The position numbers and the translations under genes are program-made. Below the pieces are notes generated by a model. That model saw nothing but the letters and a program-made list of their open reading frames with translations. It ran no database searches and had not been told where the DNA came from. Shown here piece after piece: positions 55,928-64,000 of a stretch of DNA of 64,000 bases. Position 1 is the stretch's first letter, and each line of letters begins with the position of its first letter. Source of the stretch: Nocardiopsis flavescens (GTDB lineage: Bacteria; Actinomycetota; Actinomycetes; Streptosporangiales; Streptosporangiaceae). Where the stretch lies: the NCBI RefSeq assembly GCF_900141985.1, contig NZ_FQZK01000010.1:186001-250000 (forward strand), read 5' to 3'.

Positions 55928-56017
55928 GGTCCTGGACTTTCGATCGACGGACGGTGACGGATCTGCCTTTTCAGGCTACCGGCGACGCCGCGCCCGCCCC
56001 GGGTTTTCCACAGGCCC

Positions 56018-57187
56018 CTACTCGAAACCCCGGTCCCGCGAGTTCACCCCGAGGACCAGCCCCAGCGCCAGGAGGTTGGCCAGCAGCGCCGTTCCGCCGT
56101 AGGAGACGAACGGCAGCGGCAGGCCGGTCACCGGGACGATGCCCAGCCCCATGCCGATGTTGATGAAGGTCTGGAACCCGAACCAGGTCGCCACCCCCAC
56201 GCACAGCAGGCGCGGGTAGGGCTGGTCGCAGCCCTGGGCGATGCGCAGGATGCGCCACAGGATCACCGCGAACAGGCCGATGACCAGACCGGCCCCGACG
56301 AATCCCAGCTCCTCCCCGGCGACCGTGAAGATGAAGTCGGTGTGCTGCTCGGGCACGAAGCGGCCGTGCGTCTGCTCCCCGTGGAACAGGCCCGCCCCGT
56401 CGAACCCGCCCGAGCCGACGGCGATCAGCGCCTGGTTGGAGTTGTAGCCGGCGCCCTGAGGGTCGGCCGACGGGTCGACCAGGGTGGCGATGCGGTCGAG
56501 CTGGTAGGGCTCCAGCATGTCGAACCACCACACGCAGAACCCCGCCGCGGCCCCGGCCAGCAGCATCCCGGCGACCCAGAACACGGGCGCCCCGGAGAGC
56601 GTCAGCATGCCCAGGAAGAGCGCTCCCAGCACCAGGGTGGTGCCCAGGTCGGGCTGGAGCATGACCAGGGCCAGCGGCACCGCCAGCGCCAGCAGGCAGA
56701 ACAGCACGTCCCGGGTCATCGGCCGGGTCTCGCCGTCGCGGGGCTCCCCCAGCAGGGTGGCGAGCACCAGGATGAGGCCCACCTTGGCCAGCTCGCTGGG
56801 CTGGAACTGGAAGCCGCCCACCACGATCCACCCGCGCGAGCCGTTGATGACGGCGCCCAGCGGCGTCAGCACCAGGATCAGGGCGACCACGGTGACGACG
56901 TAGACGATGGGCGCGTACGCGCGGACGGTCCGGTGGTCGACGGCGGCCACGACCAGGCACACCGTCCAGCCCACGGCCAGGTGGGCGAGGTGCTTGCGCA
57001 GGTGCTCGGTGGACTGGAACGGGTCCCCGCCGTCTCCGGGCTGGGTGGCGGACCACACCAGCAGGCAGCCGATCGCGCACAGCGCGGCCACCGCCAGCAC
57101 CAGGACCCAGTCCAGCCTGCGGGCGGCGCCGACGGCGGTCTCCGCGGTGCGGCCCAGGTCGAGCCCGCGCGGGGCGTGTACGGTCAT
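56018..57187 (-). CDS. rodA: Rod-shape/peptidoglycan polymerase RodA (SEDS family)
   Basis: The 389-residue membrane protein has about ten helices and the SEDS motifs KVGLILVLATLLGE, FVPEQHTDFIFTVAGEELGFVGAGL and GLPLPFVSYGGTALLANLLALG. RodA polymerises glycan strands from lipid II and works with the class B PBP encoded 3 bases upstream. It is the last gene of mreBCD-pbp2-rodA. Confidence 0.95.
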   Translation of the reverse strand: MTVHAPRGLDLGRTAETAVGAARRLDWVLVLAVAALCAIGCLLVWSATQPGDGGDPFQSTEHLRKHLAHLAVGWTVCLVVAAVDHRTVRAYAPIVYVVTVVALILVLTPLGAVINGSRGWIVVGGFQFQPSELAKVGLILVLATLLGEPRDGETRPMTRDVLFCLLALAVPLALVMLQPDLGTTLVLGALFLGMLTLSGAPVFWVAGMLLAGAAAGFCVWWFDMLEPYQLDRIATLVDPSADPQGAGYNSNQALIAVGSGGFDGAGLFHGEQTHGRFVPEQHTDFIFTVAGEELGFVGAGLVIGLFAVILWRILRIAQGCDQPYPRLLCVGVATWFGFQTFINIGMGLGIVPVTGLPLPFVSYGGTALLANLLALGLVLGVNSRDRGFE

Positions 57188-57190
57188 GGG

Positions 57191-59305
57191 TCACCGGTCC
57201 AGAGGGTCGATGGAGCCGTCGGGGCGCACCACGGGCAGGTCCGCGCGGGGCTCGCCGCCGGGCAGGGCGGGCCCGCCCCGGTCGCCGAACCCGTAGATGC
57301 CCTCGTAGATCTTCCTGGCGATGGGCGCGGAGGTCACACCGCCGGTACCGCCCTGGGAGACGAACACGACGACGGCGAACCGCGGGTCGTCCGCGGGCGC
57401 GTAGGACACGAACCAGGACGACACCTGCCGGTTCTGCGCGTCGGCGCTACCGGTCTTGCCGGCGATGGACACCTCGTCCTGCGGGAAGTCGCCGAAGGCG
57501 CCGCCGCCGGTACCGGTCTTGGTGACCTCCTCCAGGGCGTCCTGGAGGTATGCGATGGTCTCGTCCCCGACCGGCACCCGCCCGGCCACGACCGGCTCGA
57601 TCTCGCGCACGACCTCGCCGTCGGCGGACACCAGCGCCCGGGCCACGCGCGGCTCGTACAGGGTGCCCCCGTTGGCGATGGCGGCGTAGGCGCGGACGAG
57701 CTGGAGCGGGCTGACGAGCACGTCGCCCTGGCCGATGGCGAAGTTGACCGCCTCGTTGGCCCGCCACTGGAACCCCTCCACGCACTGCTCGTACGCCAGG
57801 AGCTTGAGGTAGGAGGCATGGGACGGGTCGGTCTTGGCGATGTCGGGGTACCCCTCCTCGCCGCGGCGGCAGTTGTTCTCCCGGGTCTCCTCCCAGAAGG
57901 TGCGCTTCCACTCGCGGTCGGGGATGCGCCCGCTCGTCTCGTAGGGCAGGTCGATGCCCGTGGGGGCGCCGAACCCGTAGCCGCGGGCCATCTCGGCCAT
58001 GGCCTCCCGGGGCTCGCCCTCCGGTTCGAGGCCGCCGTCCTTCACCCACAGCTGGTAGCCGAAGTTGTAGAAGATGGTGTTGCAGGAGACGACGATGGCC
58101 TGGTGCAGGCTCAGGGTGCCGTGGCCGCCGCCCGCGTAGTTCTCGTAGTTCTGCCCGGCGATGTTGACCGACCCGGGGCAGGCGTAGGTGCTGCGCAGCG
58201 AGTAGCCGTTCTCGACGGCGGCGGACAGCGACGACACCTTGAACGTGGAGCCGGGCGGGTACTGCCCCTGGACCGCCCGGGAGAGCAGCGGCTCCCCCGC
58301 CTCGGCGCTGAGCAGCTCGTCGAACTTGCGCTGGTCGATGCCGCCCTGCCAGATGGCGGGGTCGTAGGTGGGCAGGCTGGCCATGGCGACGATGCCGCCG
58401 TTGCGCACGTCCATGACGATGGCGGCGCCGGAGTCGGCCCGGTAGCGGGGCCGGGCCGCCTCCATGCCCTCGGCCAGCGCCTCCTCGACGATCTTCTGCA
58501 CGCCCATGTCGAGGTGGGTGACGATGTGCATCCCTGCCTCGGGCTGCTGGTCGGAGATGACGTCCATGACCTCGCCGTGGTTGTTCACGCCGAGGGTGCG
58601 CACGCCCGCGGTGCCGCGCAGCTCGGCGTCGTAGATCGCCTCCAGCCCGTCGCGGCCGACCTGGTCGATGCCGGTGAACTGGGTGCGCAGCTCCTCGCGC
58701 GCCTCCAGCTCCTCCTGGGTGACGGGCTGGAGGTAGCCGAGGATCTGCCCGGCCCGGGCGCCGTTGGGGTACTCCCGGACGGCCTGGGCCTGCGCGGTGA
58801 CGCCGGGGAAGTCGTCGGAGCTCTCCATGATCTGGAGGGCGACGGACGGGTCGATGTCCTCGGCCAGGGTGACGGGCTGGTAGGGCGATCCGGGCCAGCA
58901 GGGCCGCTCCACCTCGGGCCCGCACAGGCGCATGCGCTGCTGGAGCTCCTCCACGGGCACGTCGAGCACCCCGGAGAGGTCCGACAGCACCCGTTGTCCG
59001 CCGTCGTCCATGCCCAGGAGCTCGTGGTAGTCGGCGGAGACGACGAGCTCGGTGCGGTTGGAGACCATGGGGCGGCCGGTGGCGTCGAGGATCTGGCCGC
59101 GCGTGGCGGGCACCACGAGCCGCTGGTGGTGGTTGGCGACGGCCAGTTCCCGGTAGTGGTCGGCCATCGGGACCTGGAGGTACCACAGGCGCACGCCCAG
59201 CGCCGCGAACAGCGCGACGACGAGGACCTGCGCGAGGACCAGGCCGGTGCGTCCCAGGCGGGGGCCGGGCGGGTGCGGGTCGAACGGGGGCCGGTACACG
59301 GTCAC
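57191..59305 (-). CDS. mrdA: Penicillin-binding protein 2 (class B transpeptidase)
   Basis: The 704-residue protein starts at the GTG at 59305, overlapping the mreD stop (GTGA). It has one N-terminal membrane helix (GLVLAQVLVVALFAALGVRLW), a pedestal domain (RGQILDATGRPMVSNR), and a transpeptidase domain with SxxK in YPPGSTFKVSS, SxN in VVSCNTIF and KTG in SIAGKTGSAD. It cross-links peptidoglycan during elongation and partners with RodA. It is longer than E. coli PBP2 (about 630), with an extra insert around EETRENNCRRGEEG before the KTG motif. Confidence 0.95.
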   Translation of the reverse strand: MTVYRPPFDPHPPGPRLGRTGLVLAQVLVVALFAALGVRLWYLQVPMADHYRELAVANHHQRLVVPATRGQILDATGRPMVSNRTELVVSADYHELLGMDDGGQRVLSDLSGVLDVPVEELQQRMRLCGPEVERPCWPGSPYQPVTLAEDIDPSVALQIMESSDDFPGVTAQAQAVREYPNGARAGQILGYLQPVTQEELEAREELRTQFTGIDQVGRDGLEAIYDAELRGTAGVRTLGVNNHGEVMDVISDQQPEAGMHIVTHLDMGVQKIVEEALAEGMEAARPRYRADSGAAIVMDVRNGGIVAMASLPTYDPAIWQGGIDQRKFDELLSAEAGEPLLSRAVQGQYPPGSTFKVSSLSAAVENGYSLRSTYACPGSVNIAGQNYENYAGGGHGTLSLHQAIVVSCNTIFYNFGYQLWVKDGGLEPEGEPREAMAEMARGYGFGAPTGIDLPYETSGRIPDREWKRTFWEETRENNCRRGEEGYPDIAKTDPSHASYLKLLAYEQCVEGFQWRANEAVNFAIGQGDVLVSPLQLVRAYAAIANGGTLYEPRVARALVSADGEVVREIEPVVAGRVPVGDETIAYLQDALEEVTKTGTGGGAFGDFPQDEVSIAGKTGSADAQNRQVSSWFVSYAPADDPRFAVVVFVSQGGTGGVTSAPIARKIYEGIYGFGDRGGPALPGGEPRADLPVVRPDGSIDPLDR

Positions 59306-59874
59306 CACCCCCCGGGGGACATCGGCCCCTGGACGGTGGCGAACTCGTGGTCCGACAGGGACTCGCGCAGCCACAGCAGGGGCAGTGTCACCAGCGGCGC
59401 GGCCAGCACGGTGAGCCCGGCGCCCAGGCCCACGGCGACCGCGATGTCGGACAGGCCCGCGCGCGGGTCGCCCATGAGCACGCCCAGCGCGGCGTAGGCG
59501 ACGCCCACGCCGAGCGCGGCGAGCAGCACCGCTCCCAGGGCGAACCACCGGGAGGTGCGCGCGCCGATGCCGCCGGGCGCACCGGTGTTGCGGTGGATCA
59601 GGGACACCAGGTATCCGGCCAGGCACAGGACCAGGGCGTAGCGGCCGATCGCGTGGTCGGCCGGGGGCAGCACGTCCAGGGCCAGGCCGACGCCGAACCC
59701 CCAGCCCGCGGCGGTCGCGGGTCCGGTGGTCAGGGCCAGGGCCACGACGGCGGCCACCGCCAGGTCGGGTCCGGGGCCGCCGTCGGAGAGCGCGCCGAAC
59801 GGGAGCCGGTTGACGACCACCGCCTGGACGAGCACGACCACGGCCACCGAGAGCAGGGTCACGGCGGACCTCAT
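59302..59874 (-). CDS. mreD: Rod shape-determining protein MreD
   Basis: The 190-residue protein, starting at the ATG at 59874 two bases after mreC, has five or six membrane helices (SAVTLLSVAVVVLVQAVVV, AAVVALALTTGPATAAGWGFGVGLALDVL, YALVLCLAGYLVSLI). MreD is poorly conserved; assignment rests on position between mreC and pbp2 plus size and topology. It is a scaffold subunit of the elongasome. Confidence 0.9.
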   Translation of the reverse strand: MRSAVTLLSVAVVVLVQAVVVNRLPFGALSDGGPGPDLAVAAVVALALTTGPATAAGWGFGVGLALDVLPPADHAIGRYALVLCLAGYLVSLIHRNTGAPGGIGARTSRWFALGAVLLAALGVGVAYAALGVLMGDPRAGLSDIAVAVGLGAGLTVLAAPLVTLPLLWLRESLSDHEFATVQGPMSPGGW

Positions 59875-59876
59875 GG

Positions 59877-60779
59877 CTACTTCTCCCTCTCGGGTGCGTC
59901 GGGCTTGGGCGGGAGCACGGAGTCCCTGGGGTCCTCGGCCGGGCCGGCGACGACGACGCCGACCAGGTCCAGGGAGGCGAAGTCGACCGCGGGGGCCAGC
60001 ACGCCGAGGCGGCTGAGCGCGCCCGGGGCGACCTGGACCTCCTCGACGGTGCCGATGGGCACCCCGGGGACGAACGGCGCCCCCTCGTGCGAGCCGAGGG
60101 TGACCAGCCGGTCCCCGGCCTCCACCGGGGCCTCCATGTCGAACAGCTCCAGGGTGAGGTCGGCCTCGGGCCCCCCGGGGACGGTGCCGCCGGTGACGAC
60201 GCCGATCTTGCGGGTGGACTCCAGGCGCGCCCCGACCGCCGAGGTGACGTCGGTGGCGAGCAGGACGGTGGCGGTGCGCGGCCCGGCGTCGATGACGCGG
60301 CCGACCAGGCCCTGGCCGTTGACCACGGTCATGTCGGCGCGCACCCCGGACTCGGTGCCGGCGTCGATGGTGGCGACGTCGGCGTAGCCGCGCGGCGTGG
60401 TGCGGGTGACCGCCTGGGCGGGCACGATCTCGTAGCCGCCCAGGCCGGACAGGTGCAGGAGTTCGTCGAGGTTCTCGGCGCGGCCCTCGTCGAGGCGGGC
60501 GGCGTGCAGCTCGCCCTTCAGCTCGGCGTTGGCGGCCTCCAGCTCGGCGATGCGCTCGGAGGCCCCGGGCGCCCGCCGCACGGTGTCGTAGAGGCCCGAC
60601 AGCGGGGCGGCGGCGTACCCCGCGGCCGCGGCGGCGGGCACGAAAACGAGTTCGCCGCCCGCGCGGGCCGCGGCGGTGACCGGGTTGTGGCCGGAGCGCC
60701 CGTCCAGGACCAGCAGGACCACCGCCAGCGCGACCAGCACGGCCAGGGTGACCCGCGACCTCGGGCTGTCGCGCAGCAT
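59877..60779 (-). CDS. mreC: Rod shape-determining protein MreC
   Basis: The 300-residue protein has one N-terminal membrane helix (RVTLAVLVALAVVLLVLDG), a coiled coil (SERIAELEAANAELKGELHAARLDE), and an extracytoplasmic beta domain (DVATIDAGTESGVRADMTVVNGQGLVGRVID). It activates PBP2/RodA outside the membrane. Its ATG shares one base with the mreB stop. Confidence 0.95.
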   Translation of the reverse strand: MLRDSPRSRVTLAVLVALAVVLLVLDGRSGHNPVTAAARAGGELVFVPAAAAAGYAAAPLSGLYDTVRRAPGASERIAELEAANAELKGELHAARLDEGRAENLDELLHLSGLGGYEIVPAQAVTRTTPRGYADVATIDAGTESGVRADMTVVNGQGLVGRVIDAGPRTATVLLATDVTSAVGARLESTRKIGVVTGGTVPGGPEADLTLELFDMEAPVEAGDRLVTLGSHEGAPFVPGVPIGTVEEVQVAPGALSRLGVLAPAVDFASLDLVGVVVAGPAEDPRDSVLPPKPDAPEREK

Positions 60780-61813
60780 CAGCGCCGCCGCTCGGGGACG
60801 AGGACCTGGTGGAGGCGCTCGTAGTTCTCCACGCAGGTGCCGGAGCCGACGGCGACCGAGTCCAGCGCGTTCTCGGCGACGTGGATGGGCATCCCGGTCT
60901 CGTGCAGGAGCCGCTCGTCGAGGCCGCGCAGCAGCGCGCCGCCGCCGGTGACGGCGATACCGCGGTCCATGATGTCGCCGGACAGCTCGGGCGGGCACTT
61001 GTCGAGGCTGGTGCGGACCGCGTCGATGATGGCGGTGACCGGCTCCTCGACGGCCTGGCGCACGTCGGACTCGGACATGACGACGGTCTTGGGCAGGCCG
61101 CTGATGAGGTCGCGTCCGCGCACCTCGGCGTGGAGCTCCTCCGCACCGGTCGGGTAGGCCGAGCCGATGGCGATCTTGAGCTCCTCGGCGGTGCGCTCCC
61201 CGATCATCAGGGAGTACTCCTTCTTGACGAAGGTCATGATGGCCTGGTCGAGCTCGTCGCCGCCGACCCGGATGGACTGGGAGGTGACGATCCCGCCCAT
61301 GGAGATGACCGCGACCTCGGTGGTGCCGCCGCCGATGTCGACGACCATGTTGCCGGTGGGCTCGTGGACGGGGAGCCCGGCGCCGATGGCGGCGGCCATG
61401 GGCTCCTCGATGATGTAGACGCGGCGCGCGCCGGCCTGGTAGCCGGCCTCCTTGACCGCGCGGTGCTCCACGGACGTGATGCCGCTGGGCACGGCGACGA
61501 TGATGCGGGGCTTGGCGAAGTGGCGGCGGCGGTGGATCTTCTGGATGAAGTAGCGCAGCATCCGCTCGGTGATCTCGAAGTCGGCGATGACGCCGTCCTT
61601 GAGCGGGCGGATGGCGGTGATGTTGGTCGGGGTGCGGCCGATCATCTGCTTGGCCTCGATGCCCACGGCGACGATCTTGCCGGTCGAGGTGTTGAGGGCG
61701 ACGACCGAGGGTTCGTTCAGGACGATGCCGCGGCCACGCACGTACACGAGCGTGTTGGCGGTCCCCAGGTCGACGGCCATGTCGCGGCCGAGAAAAGCAA
61801 GGTTGTTCGGCAT
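60779..61813 (-). CDS. mreB: Rod shape-determining protein MreB
   Basis: The 344-residue actin homologue has phosphate-1 motif [20 protein letters not shown], phosphate-2 motif [18 protein letters not shown], and adenosine motif [16 protein letters not shown]. It polymerises beneath the membrane and guides lateral wall synthesis; in hyphal actinomycetes it matters mainly for spore walls. GAGGAC precedes the ATG by 5 bases. It is the first gene of the elongation operon. Confidence 0.97.
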   Translation of the reverse strand: MPNNLAFLGRDMAVDLGTANTLVYVRGRGIVLNEPSVVALNTSTGKIVAVGIEAKQMIGRTPTNITAIRPLKDGVIADFEITERMLRYFIQKIHRRRHFAKPRIIVAVPSGITSVEHRAVKEAGYQAGARRVYIIEEPMAAAIGAGLPVHEPTGNMVVDIGGGTTEVAVISMGGIVTSQSIRVGGDELDQAIMTFVKKEYSLMIGERTAEELKIAIGSAYPTGAEELHAEVRGRDLISGLPKTVVMSESDVRQAVEEPVTAIIDAVRTSLDKCPPELSGDIMDRGIAVTGGGALLRGLDERLLHETGMPIHVAENALDSVAVGSGTCVENYERLHQVLVPERRR

Positions 61814-62250
61814 GTAACGTCCTCAGAGGCGCCGTGTCGGACGTGGTTGCACGGGGCGACCATACGTAGTCGTTCCGGCACGATAGGTATCCAGTCCCCC
61901 GTATCGTAACGGTCAGCACTTACCTGGTTACGCAAACACACCGAATTGTTGTCGCGTCCCCGGGCCCTCGGCGCGCGATCGCAGGAACGACAGGCCGTTT
62001 CGACGGCGACACGGCGGACGCTCGGCGCGTCGCCCCAGGTCGGCAGCGCGCACCGGTCGCACCGGGCCGACGCGGTCCCGCGTCGGCCGAGAGTCCGGGC
62101 CGGGTCCCGGGACGGCGGGGCCGCGGGGCGCGCCGCCCGCGCCGCACCCCGGGGCGCGGGGGTTTCGGACGGCGCCGGGGGCCGGAAGGCACAGCGTAGC
62201 CGCGGTGCCCGCACCGCGTCCGGGGTTCGGCGCGATCGGCCCCCGGACGC
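61814..62250. other. Upstream region of the mreB operon
   Basis: No gene is seen. The 120 bases nearest mreB are relatively AT-rich (for example TTGCGTAACC and GATACCTATCG on the minus strand) and should contain the operon promoter. The part from 62010 to 62250 is very GC-rich with no clear feature. Confidence 0.45.
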
Positions 62251-62286
62251 GCTGAAGGGCCGCCCCCCGGGGGGCGGCCCTTCAGC
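62251..62286 (-). terminator. Terminator of ndk (36-bp perfect palindrome)
   Basis: Sixteen paired bases (GCTGAAGGGCCGCCCC with its complement) close a CCGG loop that is itself self-complementary. It lies 21 bases after the ndk stop. Confidence 0.85.
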
Positions 62287-62307
62287 CGTGGGTCCTCGCG
62301 ACCGGGC

Positions 62308-62715
62308 TCAGCCCAGGTCGGGGAAGAACAGCTTGATCTCGCGCTCGGCGGAGTAGGTGGAGTCCGACCCGTGCACGATGTTCTGCTGCACCTCCAGGGC
62401 GAAGTCGCCGCGGATGGTGCCGGGGGCGGCGGTGACCGGGTCGGTCGCGCCGGCCAGCGCGCGGAACGCCTCGATCGCGCGCCCGCCCTCGACCACCAGG
62501 GCCACCAGCGGGCCGCCGGTGATGAACTCGACGAGGGAGCCGAAGAACGGCTTCTCGGCGTGCTCCTCGTAGTGGGTCTTGGCGGTGTCGGTGTCGAGCG
62601 TGCGCATTTCCAGCGCGACGATCTTCAGGCCCTTGCGCTCGATCCGCGAGACGACCTCGCCGACGATGCCGCGGCGGACACCGTCCGGCTTGATGAGAAC
62701 GAGAGTGCGTTCCAC
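62308..62715 (-). CDS. ndk: Nucleoside diphosphate kinase
   Basis: The 135-residue enzyme has [18 protein letters not shown] at the start and the active-site His in [20 protein letters not shown]. It transfers phosphate from ATP to other nucleoside diphosphates through the phospho-His. Length and sequence are typical. It follows folC and the DUF4233 gene in the usual actinobacterial order, with a 96-base gap before it that probably holds its own promoter. Confidence 0.97.
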   Translation of the reverse strand: MERTLVLIKPDGVRRGIVGEVVSRIERKGLKIVALEMRTLDTDTAKTHYEEHAEKPFFGSLVEFITGGPLVALVVEGGRAIEAFRALAGATDPVTAAPGTIRGDFALEVQQNIVHGSDSTYSAEREIKLFFPDLG

Positions 62716-62811
62716 GTGCGATTCAGCTCCTCACTGGACTCCGCGTGGCGCACGGGGGCACGGACGCCCACGGCGTCTGTGCACGCGGAAACGTGCGTCA
62801 CACTATCGCGT

Positions 62812-63219
62812 TCAGGACTCCGGTGAGGCACCGGCGGAGGTCTGGGCCCCCTGGGCGGCCTCGGCCTCGGCCCGGGCCCGGTGGGCGGCCTTCATCTCGT
62901 CGGTCCTGCGGCCCAGGACCACGCCGGTCGCCCACAGGGACACGAAGACCACGGCGACCAGCATGCCCCCCGGGAGCATGAACGAGGTGAACAGGAACGC
63001 GGCCTGGAGCGCCCAGGCCGCGTAGTGGGCCCAGCGGTACTTCTGGAGCCCGGCCAGGACCAGGGCGGCGAGGGCCATGGAGCCCCACAGGCCCCCGGCC
63101 ACGGCGGGGTCCATGCCCGCCAGGGTCACGGCCACGGGGATGAAGAGGCCGATGACGATGACCTCGAAGACCAGCACTACGGCGCAGACGACACGCACGG
63201 TGGGATTTCCCTTCGTCAT
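62812..63219 (-). CDS. DUF4233 membrane protein
   Basis: The 135-residue protein has four membrane segments ([75 protein letters not shown]) and a charged Ala/Glu-rich tail. DUF4233 proteins are conserved directly after folC in actinobacteria; no function is known. It starts 15 bases after folC and is surely co-transcribed. Confidence 0.9.
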   Translation of the reverse strand: MTKGNPTVRVVCAVVLVFEVIVIGLFIPVAVTLAGMDPAVAGGLWGSMALAALVLAGLQKYRWAHYAAWALQAAFLFTSFMLPGGMLVAVVFVSLWATGVVLGRRTDEMKAAHRARAEAEAAQGAQTSAGASPES

Positions 63220-63234
63220 GAGAGCGGCGGCCCG

Positions 63235-64000
63235 CTACTCCCCCGCGCCCCGCAGCAGGTGGACCGCGTCGCCCGCGGTGACCACCGAGCCGGTGACGAG
63301 CACCCCCGAGCCGCCGAACTCGCCGTCCTCCTCGGCCCGGCCCACGGCCAGGTCGATCGCGTCGTCGAGTCGGGGCGCCACGTGGACGCGGTCCTCGCCG
63401 AAGATCCGCACCGCGAGGGCGGCCAGGGTCTCCGGGTCGAGGGAGCGGGGAGAGGAGTTGCGGGTGACGACGATCTCGTCGAGCAACGGTTCCAGGGGAT
63501 CCAGGATCCCCTCGACATCCTTGTCGGCCATGATCGCGACGACGCCCACCAGGCGGGAGAAGGAGAAGGACTCCTCCACCGCGGCGACCGTCGCGGCCGT
63601 TCCGGCCGGGTTGTGCGCGGCGTCCGCGATGACGGTGGGGCTGGTGCGCACCACCTCCAGGCGCCCGGGGGAGTCGACGCCGGCCAGGGCCTCGGCGACC
63701 AGGGCGGGGTCCAGCCCCGCGTCCGCGTCCTCGCCCGCGGCGGCGAACGCCTCGGCCGCGGCGACGGCCACGGCGGCGTTGGACGCCTGGTGGGCGCCGA
63801 ACAACGGCAGGAAGAGGTTGTCATAGCTGCCGGTCAGGCCCTTGAGGGTGAGCTGCTGGCCGCCCACGGCGACCTCGCGGTTCAGCACCCCGAACTCCAG
63901 GCCCTCGCGGGCCACCCGGGCGCCGACCTCGGACGCGTTGCGCAGCAGCACCTCGGCCGCGGCCACCGGCTGCTGGGCGAGGACCGCGATGGAGTCGGGC
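63235..64000 (-). CDS. folC: Folylpolyglutamate synthase, C-terminal part
   Basis: About 255 residues are visible; the N-terminus lies beyond the right edge. It contains LFGAHQASNAAVAVAAAEAF and the Mur-ligase C-domain motif VIADAAHNPAGTAATV, followed by VGVVAIMADKDVEGIL and VLVTGSVVTAGDAVHLLR, as in FolC. The enzyme adds glutamates to folates, and in many bacteria also makes dihydrofolate. Order folC-DUF4233-ndk supports the call. Confidence 0.93.
   Translation of the reverse strand, partial: PDSIAVLAQQPVAAAEVLLRNASEVGARVAREGLEFGVLNREVAVGGQQLTLKGLTGSYDNLFLPLFGAHQASNAAVAVAAAEAFAAAGEDADAGLDPALVAEALAGVDSPGRLEVVRTSPTVIADAAHNPAGTAATVAAVEESFSFSRLVGVVAIMADKDVEGILDPLEPLLDEIVVTRNSSPRSLDPETLAALAVRIFGEDRVHVAPRLDDAIDLAVGRAEEDGEFGGSGVLVTGSVVTAGDAVHLLRGAGE

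Overview
The window is about 64 kb of very GC-rich DNA (third codon positions almost all G or C, frequent GTG starts, many 4-base stop/start overlaps) from an actinomycete. A filamentous member of the Streptosporangiales close to Nocardiopsis is my best guess from gene content and order; that is an inference, not a database result. Two identical tRNA-Ala(GGC) genes and about 50 protein genes are supported.

Right half (about 39.5-64 kb): a conserved actinobacterial housekeeping block read leftward. In transcription order it is folC (partial), DUF4233, ndk, mreB-mreC-mreD-pbp2-rodA (cell-wall elongation), a TIGR03960-type radical SAM gene, a TIGR03936/DUF2344 gene, RNase E/G, rplU-rpmA, obgE, proB and proA. 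The same backbone resumes at 25.5-27.4 kb with nadD, rsfS, a histidine phosphatase and tRNA-Ala. Two accessory blocks interrupt it. Between proB and proA lie a PemK/MazF-like gene, an SDR, a collapsed SDR pseudogene, an HSL-type esterase, and an AAA ATPase coupled by a GTGA overlap to a DUF4276 gene (possible defence pair). Between proA and nadD lies a sugar-utilisation island: LacI regulator, secreted GH2 enzyme with a C-terminal AbfB (CBM42) domain, and a complete YtfQ/YtfR/YtfT/YjfF-like ABC importer, plus a secreted beta-helix-like protein, an M48 peptidase and a small esterase.

Left half (1-23 kb): accessory metabolism and regulation. It holds a tandem HAD protein with a membrane protein, a LacI gene, a DUF1023 hydrolase with a DrrAB-like exporter, a secreted pectate lyase, a GroES-like protein, and several regulator/target pairs with readable operators: TetR/ABC exporter, TetR/FAD monooxygenase, TetR/alpha-beta hydrolase, and CGNR regulator/RidA. 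A MalEFG-type sugar operon has no ATPase gene of its own. A WYL regulator faces a glyoxalase-like gene.

Two long non-coding repeat tracts, 8.65-9.5 kb and 23.4-25.5 kb, each lie directly 3' of a tRNA-Ala gene. The first is a tandem array of hairpins related to the tRNA terminator; the second is a large imperfect inverted repeat around a repeat-rich core. With the ATPase/DUF4276 pair, these are the least explained parts of the window.
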